Assembly (NCBI GenBank): GCA_963170165.1
Contig: CAUJGQ010000155.1
Location: 1 to 53,463, forward strand
DNA length: 53,463 nucleotides
Source of the DNA: Chloroflexota bacterium
GTDB taxonomy: Bacteria > Chloroflexota > Dehalococcoidia > CAUJGQ01
Direction: 5' to 3'
The first letter of the stretch is position 1. Each line of letters opens with the position of its first letter. Positions 17,577-25,990 of this stretch are shown one piece after another. Below the pieces are notes generated by a model. That model saw nothing but the letters and a program-made list of their open reading frames with translations. It had not been told where the DNA came from and searched no databases. The position numbers and the translations under genes were made by a program.

Positions 17577-18944
17577 TTAGCCCAGCGACCGCCGCGCGGC
17601 TTCAATCAGGCCTTCGGTCATGCTCGGGTGCCAGGCGACCATTGCCGCCAGGTCATCAACCGTCACCTCGGCTTGCATCAGCGCCGCCGCTACCGCGATG
17701 ATCTCGCCGGCGCCGGGGCCGGCCACTTGCACGCCGAGCAGCTCGCCCAGGCCGGCATCCGCCACAACCTTTACCAAGCCTTGCCGCGAGCCCAGCGCCA
17801 CTGCTCGTGGGTTAAAGGAGAGATCGGCCTGACCTACTCGCACCTGAACGCCGGTGGCGCGCGCAACCGCCTCACTCTGCCCCACCCACGCCAGTTCGGG
17901 AACGGTGTGCAGCAGGTGGGGCAGTGTCCGCAGTTGAGTGTGCGCCATTCCACCGGCAGCGTTGACGCCGGCCACCTCACCCATGTGCGCCGCCGCGCCG
18001 GAGAGCATGGCGCCACCGGTGACATCGCCCGCGGCGAAGATATGGGGAACGTTGGTGCGGCAGTCCGGCCCAACTGCGATCCGGTCTGCTGCGGTCACGC
18101 CCGCCGCGACCAGGTTGAGCCCGGCGACATGAGGACGCCGCGCATCCACCGCAACCACGGCGCCGGCGCGAGCCTCAATCTCCGCCTCACCGTTTGTCAA
18201 CGTCACCGACACACCGTCGCCTCGAACCGGCGTCCAGCCGCAGCACACCTGCACTCCGAGATCACTGAGAAAGGTCGCCGCGGCCTGCGCGATCTCTGCA
18301 TCGAGCGCAGGCACCAGTCGCTCGCTGGGAACAGCCAGCGTCACCGCCGCACCCGCGCCCGCCAGCAGCGCCGCATACTCGAGCGCGAACGCCGTTTCTG
18401 CGGGACCACCGCCCAGCACCAGCGCTGGCGAGGGCGCCGCCGGTAGCGCCAGCACAGAATCAGCGGTGAGGACCTGCTCAGGCGCCATACCCGGAATCAT
18501 CGGCGGCTCCCAGCGCGCGCCGGTCGCGATGACAAACGCCTCCGCCGACAGCGACGATGGCCCGTCAGCGCCACGAATGTCAATGGTGGCCGGGTCACGA
18601 AAGCTGGCGCGGCCGGGGAGGTGACGCACCTTACGTTGCCGGAGTGCCGTGCCGATGCCCTCGGCCAGCAAACGTACCAGCACATCCTTGCGCGCCACCG
18701 CCCGCGCCCAGTGAAAACGCTCACCAGCCTCAATGACGCCGTGCACGTCAAGCTCTCGGGCATCGATGTGGGTCGCGAGCGCATTGGTGAAGGTATTGGT
18801 GGGGATGCAGGAGTGATTGACGCAGGCGCCACCCAGCCGCTCTGGCTCCACCAGCGCCACGGTGGCACCGTTGGCGGCCGCTGCCAGGGCTGCGGCATAG
18901 CCGGCCGGCCCGCCGCCGATCACGATGACGTCGTAGTCTGCCAT
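17577..18944 (-). CDS. acoL: Dihydrolipoamide dehydrogenase (E3)
   Basis: FAD-dependent E3 of 455 residues that reoxidises the lipoyl group of E2 and reduces NAD+. The N-terminal dinucleotide fold is DVIVIGGGPAGYAAAL. The redox pair is Cys41/Cys46 in GGACVNHSCIP, a variant of the usual CLNxGC. A second nucleotide motif is ALVLGGGPAETAFALEY, and the FAD segment is PHIFAAGDVTGG. The C-terminal catalytic pair His439/Glu444 lies in HPSMTE. There is no lipoyl domain at its N-terminus, unlike some acetoin E3 proteins. Its ATG shares one base with the acoC stop (TGATG), a sign of translational coupling. Confidence 0.92.
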   Translation of the reverse strand: MADYDVIVIGGGPAGYAAALAAAANGATVALVEPERLGGACVNHSCIPTNTFTNALATHIDARELDVHGVIEAGERFHWARAVARKDVLVRLLAEGIGTALRQRKVRHLPGRASFRDPATIDIRGADGPSSLSAEAFVIATGARWEPPMIPGMAPEQVLTADSVLALPAAPSPALVLGGGPAETAFALEYAALLAGAGAAVTLAVPSERLVPALDAEIAQAAATFLSDLGVQVCCGWTPVRGDGVSVTLTNGEAEIEARAGAVVAVDARRPHVAGLNLVAAGVTAADRIAVGPDCRTNVPHIFAAGDVTGGAMLSGAAAHMGEVAGVNAAGGMAHTQLRTLPHLLHTVPELAWVGQSEAVARATGVQVRVGQADLSFNPRAVALGSRQGLVKVVADAGLGELLGVQVAGPGAGEIIAVAAALMQAEVTVDDLAAMVAWHPSMTEGLIEAARRSLG

Positions 18945-20299
18945 CAGACAAGCATCCTGTAGGGCGCTTCCAGCAGGTCGCGGACGGCGCCGAGGAAGGC
19001 GGCAGCGGGCGCACCGTCCACCGCTCGATGGTCGATGGTCAGGCTGAGCGTCATTTCCTGCCGCTGCACGGGGCGGTCTGCCTCCCAGCCCGTCACGGAC
19101 CGGATGACACCAACGCCGAGAATAGCCACGTTCGGTGGGTTGATGATCGGCGTAAAGAACTCGACGCCGTGCATCCCCAGCGCCGTAACGGCAAAGGTGC
19201 CGCCGGAGAGGTCGTCCGGGCCAAGCGCGCCGGCACGCGCTGCAGCCGCCAGCCTGGCCGTCTCGACGGCAATCTCCTTCAGTGGCAGCCGGCCCGCGTC
19301 GCGCACCACCGGCACCAGCAGCCCTTCGTCCAGCGCGACGGCGACACCGATATGCACATCGGACAGCAATTCGATACGGTTGCCGGCGATGCAGGCGTTG
19401 AGCCGGGGATGTCGCGCCAGCGCCTTGGCGACGGCCCTCACCACCAAGTCGGTATACGACGGGCGGATACCCTCCTCGGCCCACTCCTGGACGAGCTGAC
19501 CGCGCAGCTTGACGGCCTCGTCCATCATGACGCTCATGCCCAGTGTCAGTTGCGCCATCTCCTGCAAGCTGGAGTGCATCCGCTCGGCAATGATGCCGCG
19601 CATTCCCCGCAGCGGGATGGCCGCGCCGGCCGCCGGCGATGTCTGCCGGGATACGGCAACGGCAGCAGGAGCGGTAACCGCAGGCCCGGCCGCTGCCGCC
19701 TCCACATCTTCCTTAGTGATACGCCCGCCAGGTCCGGTGCCGCGCACGCGATGCAGGTCGATTCCGAGCTGCTCCGCCAGCCGCCGGGCCAGCGGAGAGG
19801 CAGGCGCCATCTCCGCTACCGGGGCGGCAGCTCGCGGCGCCTGCGCAGCAGCCAGCACATCGGCCTCGGTAATACGCCCGCCCGGCCCGGTTCCGGCGAC
19901 CTGGTTCAGGTTGATGCCCCGCTCGTTTGCCAGCCGCCGGGCGATGGGAGTGGCGGAGATGCGTTCCTGTCCGAGGGCGGCGCCGGTGCCTGGAACGGCC
20001 GTGACAGGTGGGAAGGCCGCCGCCACCGGTATGGCCGGCTGCACACCAGCCGGAAGTACTTCGCCCGGTGCGAGAATGTAGGCGGCCGCCGCCCCGACCG
20101 GCAGCTTGGTGCCTTCTGGGACCAGGTGGCGCACGACGCCCGGCCCTTCGGCCTCCACGTCGAAGTTGATCTTCTCCGTCTCCAGCACGTAGACGATCTC
20201 CCCGACCGCGACCTGGCCACCGTCCGGGATCTTCCACTCGGCGACGCAGCCCTCGGTCATGGTCATCCCGAGCTTGGGGATCAGCACCGCTATCGCCAT
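18944..20299 (-). CDS. acoC: Dihydrolipoamide acyltransferase (E2) of acetoin-type 2-oxo acid dehydrogenase
   Basis: Core E2 of 451 residues. The lipoyl domain (about 1-80) carries Lys43 in ETEKINFDVEA as the lipoylation site. Two peripheral subunit-binding domains follow, at about 114-150 and 167-203, each ending in GTGPGGRIT plus an acidic helix; most bacterial E2 proteins have one. The C-terminal acyltransferase domain (about 225-451) has the catalytic DHRAVDG with His424 and Asp428. The gene overlaps the end of acoX by 10 bases and has GGAG 7 bases before its ATG. In acetoin dehydrogenase it takes the acetyl group from E1 and gives acetyl-CoA. Confidence 0.92.
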   Translation of the reverse strand: MAIAVLIPKLGMTMTEGCVAEWKIPDGGQVAVGEIVYVLETEKINFDVEAEGPGVVRHLVPEGTKLPVGAAAAYILAPGEVLPAGVQPAIPVAAAFPPVTAVPGTGAALGQERISATPIARRLANERGINLNQVAGTGPGGRITEADVLAAAQAPRAAAPVAEMAPASPLARRLAEQLGIDLHRVRGTGPGGRITKEDVEAAAAGPAVTAPAAVAVSRQTSPAAGAAIPLRGMRGIIAERMHSSLQEMAQLTLGMSVMMDEAVKLRGQLVQEWAEEGIRPSYTDLVVRAVAKALARHPRLNACIAGNRIELLSDVHIGVAVALDEGLLVPVVRDAGRLPLKEIAVETARLAAAARAGALGPDDLSGGTFAVTALGMHGVEFFTPIINPPNVAILGVGVIRSVTGWEADRPVQRQEMTLSLTIDHRAVDGAPAAAFLGAVRDLLEAPYRMLV

Positions 20300-21321
20300 A
20301 TACGGGCTCCGATTTCGATTTCGCTGGGGTTAGAACCGCCGCCCTGCACAAACGTTCGGCGCTGGGCTGCGAGATGCAGCGTGCGGTGCACGTCAATCAC
20401 GCGCGGGCCATCGCGTTGCACACGCAGAAAGGCGCGCTGCCCATCACGCAGCACCCGCTCCCGCTCTCCATCAAGTGCCAGCACCCCCGGTCCCGCGAGT
20501 GCGACCGGCTCGCCGAGTGCCAGCAGCCGCGTCTCGCGAACGTCGATGTCGCGATACAGACCGGGAGCGAGCGGCGCCCTGAGGCGAACGCCGCCGGGAC
20601 CAAACCACAGGCCGAGGCCTTGATCCTCCGCGCCGCTAACGGCACGGAGCAGCCCACCGACCGCGGCGATGCCGGTCGCAGCCGGCTCAGCGCGGGCGAG
20701 TACCGCGGCACGGAGCAGCTCCGGCTGCCACAGCGCCCGCGCGCCGGTGTGGCGCTGCGCCACCAGTGCCGCATCAATCAACGCTAGATCGTCCGGCTCA
20801 CCCTCAATCTCAATCGCGACGCACTTAACCTGCGGGGCCACCTCTGCCGGGCTGACCGCGCCCGTGACGGCCAGCCCCGCGGCCGCACCGGCGATGGTGC
20901 CTTCGATCAGCGTGGGGAAGACGTTGTTCGTGCCCGTGGAGATGGCGATTAGCGGTGCGTCCCGCCAACCCAGCGCCAGCGCGCGGTTGGTGCCGTCACC
21001 ACCAAGGGTGATCACTACGCCGCAGCCCGTCGCACGCATCTGCGCCGCTGCGCGGATCGTGTCGAGCGCGCTGGCCGTCTCGGGCACCGCCACCGATTCA
21101 CACTGAATCTCGCCGTCCAGCCCGTCGAACGCCGACCGGGCCAGCCCGTGGCTGTCCGGCATGAGCACGAAATGCCGCGCGCCCGCCGCCACGGCGCCCA
21201 GCACCGCCCGCCGCAGGATTCGGCGTTTCTCCTCGTTATCAAACACCGAGGCGTGTGCCACCAGCCGGCGAATATCCTTGCCGGAGGCGGGGTTGGCGAT
21301 GATGCCGATGGGAGCGGGCAC
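20290..21321 (-). CDS. acoX: AcoX-type ATP-NAD kinase-like protein
   Basis: Protein of 343 residues. The N-terminus IGIIANPASGKDIRRLVAHA and the glycine motif ITLGGDGTNR (about 105-113) place it in the ATP-NAD/AcoX kinase family. In aco operons acoX sits among the E1, E2 and E3 genes, exactly as here between acoB and acoC; its biochemical role is still unclear. It starts at GTG 21321 with AAGGA upstream, 24 bases after acoB. The presence of acoX is the best reason to call the whole operon acetoin-type and not a branched-chain or pyruvate complex. Confidence 0.88.
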   Translation of the reverse strand: MPAPIGIIANPASGKDIRRLVAHASVFDNEEKRRILRRAVLGAVAAGARHFVLMPDSHGLARSAFDGLDGEIQCESVAVPETASALDTIRAAAQMRATGCGVVITLGGDGTNRALALGWRDAPLIAISTGTNNVFPTLIEGTIAGAAAGLAVTGAVSPAEVAPQVKCVAIEIEGEPDDLALIDAALVAQRHTGARALWQPELLRAAVLARAEPAATGIAAVGGLLRAVSGAEDQGLGLWFGPGGVRLRAPLAPGLYRDIDVRETRLLALGEPVALAGPGVLALDGERERVLRDGQRAFLRVQRDGPRVIDVHRTLHLAAQRRTFVQGGGSNPSEIEIGARIWR

Positions 21322-21345
21322 GCAGCGTCCTTGGGCGGTTTGCGG

Positions 21346-22350
21346 CTACACCTGCTTGCCGAGGATGCGTCGCACCTCCGTGACGATTGTGTCGCGGTTG
21401 GGCACGTACAGCGCCTCTAGCGCCGGGCTAAAGGGCACCGGCGAGAACGGCGCGCCCACCCGGCCGACCGGCGCATCCAAGTAGTCGAACGCCTCTTCCT
21501 GGATTTGCGCCACGATCTCCCCGCCGATGCCGCCGAAGCGCACCGCCTCATGCGCCACCAGCGCCCGATGTGTCTTCCGTACCGAGGTTGCGATCGTCTC
21601 GATATCCAGTGGCTGAAGCGTGCGCGGATCCACCACTTCGACATTCAGACCATCAGCGCCGAGTTGTTCCGCGGCAGCAAGCGCCTCTTGCACCATGCGT
21701 GAGGTGGCGACAATCGTGAAATTGGTCCCTTCGCGCACGACGCGCGCCTTGCCGAGCGGCACCTCGTACAGGTCCTCCGGTACCTCACCCTGCATGCCAA
21801 GCTGCATCTTGTTGTCGATCACCAGCACCGGATCGTCATCGCGCACGGCAGCCACCAACAGACCCTTGGCGTCGTAGGGGTTGGAGGGCATGACGACCTT
21901 GAGGCCGGGGACATGGCAGAACCACGCTTCCAGCGACTGCGAGTGCTGCGCAGCCATGTTGCGCCCGCCGCCCGCCATCGTGCGGATCGTGACCGGCAGC
22001 GTCGCCTTGCCACCGAACATGTAGCGCATCTTGGCGAGCTGGTTGACGATCTGGTCCATGCAGACGCCGACGAAGTCCATGAACATGATCTCAACAACCG
22101 GCCGCAACCCGGTGGCCGCCGCACCGATAGCCATGCCGACAATGCCGGACTCGGAGATCGGCGTGTCGACAACGCGCTGCGGACCGAACTCCGCCATGAG
22201 GCCACGGCTGGTGCCAAACACGCCGCCGTACAGCGCGACATCCTCGCCGCAGAGGAAGACGTTCGGGTCGGCAGTCAGCAGCTGCCGCTGCGCCTCCAGA
22301 ATCGCGTTCACGTAGCTGGTGGTACGGGTGCGCTGCGCGGTAGTGGTCAT
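21346..22350 (-). CDS. acoB: Acetoin/2-oxo acid dehydrogenase E1 component, beta subunit
   Basis: Transketolase-type E1 beta subunit of 334 residues. Typical segments are NVFLCGEDVALYGGVFG, VVDTPISESGIVGMAIGAA, and the C-terminal domain with VEVVDPRTLQPLD and HEAVRFGGIGGEI. With E1 alpha it forms the thiamine-diphosphate enzyme that cleaves acetoin (or a 2-oxo acid) and loads the acyl group on E2. It starts at ATG 22350, 36 bases after acoA. Substrate is inferred from the neighbouring acoX gene. Confidence 0.92.
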   Translation of the reverse strand: MTTTAQRTRTTSYVNAILEAQRQLLTADPNVFLCGEDVALYGGVFGTSRGLMAEFGPQRVVDTPISESGIVGMAIGAAATGLRPVVEIMFMDFVGVCMDQIVNQLAKMRYMFGGKATLPVTIRTMAGGGRNMAAQHSQSLEAWFCHVPGLKVVMPSNPYDAKGLLVAAVRDDDPVLVIDNKMQLGMQGEVPEDLYEVPLGKARVVREGTNFTIVATSRMVQEALAAAEQLGADGLNVEVVDPRTLQPLDIETIATSVRKTHRALVAHEAVRFGGIGGEIVAQIQEEAFDYLDAPVGRVGAPFSPVPFSPALEALYVPNRDTIVTEVRRILGKQV

Positions 22351-22386
22351 CCTCGCCCCCTGTTGCTGCGCCGGCTGCCCGCAATA

Positions 22387-23370
22387 CTAGACCGGCGTGG
22401 CGTAGACGTCTTCCAGCAGCGCCGCGCTCGCCGGATACGGCGCCTGCTCAGCGAAGGTGATGGCATCCTGCGCCTCGGAGCGGACCTCCAGCCAGACAGC
22501 GGCCGCAGCGTCAGCGCTCATGACCCCCGCATCTGCGAGGTGCGACTCAAACAGCGTGATGGGATCGCGTTTGCGCCACTCCAGCACCTCACTGTCTTCG
22601 CGGTAGACCACACCCATGCCGCGGACGCCGACGTGATCGAAGAAGCGATACGTTTTGCATTCCAGTAAGGTCGGCCCTTCGCCACGGCGCGCCCGGGCTA
22701 TCGCCTCACCCGCCGCCTCGTGCACCGCCAGCACATCCATACCATCGACAATCACACCAGGCATCCCGTAGCCGGCCGCGCGGTCGGCGATGTCGCGCAC
22801 TGCCTGATGCCGATCCTGACGGGTGAACTCACCGAAGCCGTTGTTCTCGCAGACGAAGATCACCGGCAGCTTGAACAGCGCCGCCATGTTCGCCGCCTCG
22901 TGGAAGGTGCCCTCGTTGCTGGCGCCGTCGCCAAAAAAGCAACAGGTGACGTGCTGGGTGCCGCGATACTTGTTGGAGAAGGCGGCGCCGATCGCGATCG
23001 GCGGTCCGCCACCGACAATGCCATTTGCGCCCAGCATGCCCAGGTCGAGGTCGGCGATGTGCATCGAGCCGCCCTTGCCCTTGCAGTAGCCGGCGGCCTT
23101 GCCGAACAACTCGGCGTACATCAGGCGGAAGTCGCCTCCCTTCGCGACAAGGTGGCCGTGGCCGCGATGGGTGCTGGTGATCTGGTCCTCAGCCGACAGG
23201 TGCGCGATCACGCCGGCGGCTACGGCCTCCTCACCAACGTAGAGATGGAGCGCGCCGGGGATCTTCCCCTGCTCCATCAGCTTGCCCGCTTCCTCCTCGA
23301 ACACCCGGATGCGCACCATCCGCCGGTGCAGGTCACGCAGCAGTTGTTCTTCTTCGTTGCCGTCGACCAT
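22387..23370 (-). CDS. acoA: Acetoin/2-oxo acid dehydrogenase E1 component, alpha subunit
   Basis: E1 alpha subunit of 327 residues. The thiamine-diphosphate motif is GDGASNEG at 147-154, followed by the conserved Asn in CENNGFGEFT. Other family marks are GALHLYVGEEAVAAGV and HRGHGHLVAKG. The ATG at 23370 has AGGAGG 7 bases upstream; the longer frame to 23406 is not needed. It is the first gene of the five-gene minus-strand operon acoA-acoB-acoX-acoC-acoL. No AcoR-type activator gene is in the window. Confidence 0.93.
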   Translation of the reverse strand: MVDGNEEEQLLRDLHRRMVRIRVFEEEAGKLMEQGKIPGALHLYVGEEAVAAGVIAHLSAEDQITSTHRGHGHLVAKGGDFRLMYAELFGKAAGYCKGKGGSMHIADLDLGMLGANGIVGGGPPIAIGAAFSNKYRGTQHVTCCFFGDGASNEGTFHEAANMAALFKLPVIFVCENNGFGEFTRQDRHQAVRDIADRAAGYGMPGVIVDGMDVLAVHEAAGEAIARARRGEGPTLLECKTYRFFDHVGVRGMGVVYREDSEVLEWRKRDPITLFESHLADAGVMSADAAAAVWLEVRSEAQDAITFAEQAPYPASAALLEDVYATPV

Positions 23371-23690
23371 GCGGCCGCCTCCTCTGTCTCGTCCGGGCGC
23401 GCACACGCCGCGTCTCCGCAGCGGTCACATCGTACACCGGCCCCGCGCGAGCCGCGCGCTGGTACCAGCGCTTCCACGTGGGTGGCGCTCGTCAACCCAA
23501 CGGCGGCCGCGGACGTGCCGCTATCGGTGAGCCGTTGCCCGACGAGGGTGTCCGCTTTGCTGCGAAGATATCTCGGCACCTGCCTGACTGCCCCTCCGGT
23601 CCAGCGACATCACACTGATCTTGGCGGTACACGTCCGGGCCATCCCGCACGCCCCGGCGCCCGGCCTGCACCGTCAGGGAGGGTACCGCC
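23371..23690. other. Intergenic divergent region, no gene seen
   Basis: This 320-base gap separates the divergent acoA and a secreted-protein gene. It should hold both promoters. A TTGACG hexamer on the minus strand (near 23493-23498) has no good -10 partner. No small gene with a ribosome site was seen apart from the GGAGGG just before 23691. Confidence 0.5.
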
Positions 23691-25166
23691 ATGAAACGTC
23701 TGGCTCTCGGTGCGCTACTTGCGCTGATGGTGATGCCCCTATCGCTGGCCGGTCCCCCACCGGTAACTGGCGCCACGCTGTCGCCGGCCTCGGTCTCGGG
23801 CAATGGTCCGGTGCTGGCCAAGCCTGCCAAGTACGTCGTGCGACGGGCGCAACAGAGCGGGCTGCTGCAGCCGGGCGATGTCGTGTACCTGGGCGCCTTT
23901 CGCCTGCCGGAAGGGGGGGAACGGCCGCGCACCTTTGCGTACGGCGGCGCGGCAATGGCGTACAACCCGCATGGCGACCCGAACGGTCCGGCAGACGGAT
24001 TCCCGGGATCGCTGTACGTGATGGGCCACGACCGAATGCCATACGGTGAGTTGCCCAACGGCAACCAGATCACACAGGTGAGCATTCCCGCGCCGGTGAT
24101 CGCTCGCCACGCCGGCGATCTCAACCGCGCAGGGTTGGGCCAGGGGTATCGCGAGGCGCTGCGCGGATTGTTTGACGCCTTCGATGAACTGCCGCGTGCG
24201 GGGATGCTGTTTCTCGATCATGCCGTCTCGGGCCCGCGGTTGCACATCGCCATGGGCCAGCACTTTCAGGATGACGCTCCGTTCAACGGTCCCACCCATG
24301 CCGCACTGAACCCCAACCTGTCCGGTGCAGGATCCCAGGGGCCGTGGTATCTCGGTGACCACTCGCTGTACAGCGTCAACGGTTATCTGATGGAGATTCC
24401 GGCTGCCTGGGCAGATGCCTATGCCGGCGGGCGCGTGATCGGCGCGGGCCGCTACCGTGACGGCGGCTGGTCCGGCCAGGGGCCGGCGCTGTTTGCCTAC
24501 CGGCCATGGCTGGACGACGGTTCGACGCCGCCTGCGGGTGCGCGGCTGGATGCCGTACCGCTGCTGCTGTACGAGAACTCGCGGAACAGCGAAGACGTGC
24601 TGAACGCCTCGCTGCGCGGCTACCAGCACGCCGACGAATGGGAAGGCGGCGCCTGGGTGACGAGCACCACTGGCAAGAATGCGGTGCTCTTCGCCGGGAC
24701 GAAGGGTACGGGCGACAAGTACTGGTACGGCTGGGCGCACCCTGGCGGCGCGCACCTGCCCTGCATCGAGACCGAGTTCCTGGGGCAGTTCCCGATCTGC
24801 CGGCTGGCAGACGGCTCCCCCTGCCCGCCGCAGGATCTGCGCGGCTGCAGCGACCACAACGACTTCCGCGGCTGGTGGAGCACGCGTTGGGATGCCCAGT
24901 TCCTGTTGTACGATCCAGCCGACCTGGCGCGCGTCGCCACCGGTGAGTGGCAGCCCTGGCAGCCGCAGCCGTACGCCGTGGTCGACATCGACCAGTACCT
25001 GCTACTCAATCCAGACGGCGTCGAGCCGGAGATGCTGGGTACCGGCGACCAGCGCAAGTACCGCATCGGCGACGTCGCATATGACCGCGCCCGCGACCTG
25101 CTGTATGTGCTGGAGCTGTTCGCCGACGAGGCCAGCCCGGTGATCCACGTCTTCCGCGTCCGTTGA
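23691..25166 (+). CDS. Secreted protein of unknown function
   Basis: Protein of 491 residues with a Sec signal peptide (about 1-27: Lys/Arg, then LALGALLALMVMPLSLAG). The mature part is rich in Gly, Trp and Tyr and has no further membrane helix. The repeated short beta-strand-like blocks suggest a propeller-type fold. A four-Cys region lies near residues 360-388 (LPCIETEF, ICRLADG, CPPQDLRGCS) and could form disulfides outside the cell. I cannot name the family. GGAGGG precedes the ATG at 23691. It stands alone between the aco operon and the arsenic-related patch. Confidence 0.75.
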   Translation: MKRLALGALLALMVMPLSLAGPPPVTGATLSPASVSGNGPVLAKPAKYVVRRAQQSGLLQPGDVVYLGAFRLPEGGERPRTFAYGGAAMAYNPHGDPNGPADGFPGSLYVMGHDRMPYGELPNGNQITQVSIPAPVIARHAGDLNRAGLGQGYREALRGLFDAFDELPRAGMLFLDHAVSGPRLHIAMGQHFQDDAPFNGPTHAALNPNLSGAGSQGPWYLGDHSLYSVNGYLMEIPAAWADAYAGGRVIGAGRYRDGGWSGQGPALFAYRPWLDDGSTPPAGARLDAVPLLLYENSRNSEDVLNASLRGYQHADEWEGGAWVTSTTGKNAVLFAGTKGTGDKYWYGWAHPGGAHLPCIETEFLGQFPICRLADGSPCPPQDLRGCSDHNDFRGWWSTRWDAQFLLYDPADLARVATGEWQPWQPQPYAVVDIDQYLLLNPDGVEPEMLGTGDQRKYRIGDVAYDRARDLLYVLELFADEASPVIHVFRVR

Positions 25167-25233
25167 CTCTGCTCGTCACGCTCCGTGCCCTGGCCCAGCG
25201 GTCCGAACCGGCCAGGGCATGGAGTCCGGCGTC

Positions 25234-25538
25234 CTAGGCCACCCGCGGGTCAAACGGCGTCGCGATCCCGGCGTGCGCCTCGATGACTTCGCCGGCGGCC
25301 AGGCAGATGTCCTCCCGGTAGCGCCGCGAGACCACCTGCACCCCCATCGGCAGGCCACAGCCATCGCCGCATCTCCGCTGACGCTCCCGACAATCTGGGC
25401 GGCCCAGCCCGCGCCAGCGGTGATGCCATGACGTCCAGCGACATGCGCACACCGGCGGCTTCCATCGGCTCGACGATGGTGTCGACACGCTGCAGATCGG
25501 TGCAGGCATTTCTGAGGAAGCCGCCGCGACCGAAGCAA
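25234..25538 (-). pseudogene. Amidase C-terminal remnant
   Basis: The last 41 codons of this block read GLPMGVQVVSRRYRED and on to a TAG stop, matching the C-terminus of the intact amidase encoded at 27674-29086. Upstream of 25358 the similarity stops and no single frame is continuous: amidase-like or other protein-like pieces appear in two frames up to the rhodanese stop at 25539. I read this as the 3' end of a lost amidase gene. The middle part (25360-25538) contains a plausible but unidentified peptide in another frame. Confidence 0.6.
25255..25358. repeat. 104-bp perfect direct repeat, copy 1
   Basis: These 104 bases are identical to 27695-27798, which code for the C-terminal part of the intact amidase. 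The two copies are 2440 bases apart in the same orientation. Beyond the repeat, the last seven codons before each stop differ but keep the same length. Confidence 0.95.
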
Positions 25539-25955
25539 TCAATGGGGGGCTGGTCGCATGCCCGCATCCTGGATCGGCAGGCCCGCCTGTCTCCAGCCCT
25601 CGATGCCGCCCTCAATGTAGCGGACGTTGGTGAAGCCCATGTCGTGCAGTGTCTTGGCGCTGATCGCCCCCAGCGGACCCAGCACACAATGCGTGATGAC
25701 CGGGCGCGACCGATCCGCCAGCCGCGCGTCCCGCCAGCTCTCGGGCATCTCGGTGTCGGCGCGCACCGGCAGCATCCCAGCGGAGATGGGAACCGCGCCC
25801 TCGATGTGCCCGTCCGCCTGAATGTCGGCGGCATCACGAACGTCGATGAGCAGCGCGTTTGGGTCGCACTTCAGCACCTCTTGCGCTTCGGCCGCGCTGA
25901 TGCCCGGGACCGCCGCCTGCGCCTCACCCACCATTTGCATGAAGGTCTTCGCCAT
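25539..25955 (-). CDS. Rhodanese-like sulfurtransferase domain protein
   Basis: Single rhodanese domain of 138 residues. LLIDVRDAADIQADGHIEGAVPIS is the usual N-terminal pattern (shown by DVRD and GHIEGA), the active-site Cys90 lies in the loop HCVLGPLGA, and GFTNVRYIEGGIEGW is the C-terminal mark. Rhodaneses carry sulfur, and some carry selenium, as a persulfide or perselenide on the Cys. The ATG at 25955 has GAGAGGGAG upstream. The gene follows the TGA-containing methyltransferase by 35 bases on the same strand, so they are probably co-transcribed. A role in arsenic, sulfur or selenium handling fits the context but is not proven. Confidence 0.88.
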   Translation of the reverse strand: MAKTFMQMVGEAQAAVPGISAAEAQEVLKCDPNALLIDVRDAADIQADGHIEGAVPISAGMLPVRADTEMPESWRDARLADRSRPVITHCVLGPLGAISAKTLHDMGFTNVRYIEGGIEGWRQAGLPIQDAGMRPAPH

Positions 25956-25990
25956 CGTCACTCCCTCTCCACCGCGTGTGTGTACTTGGC

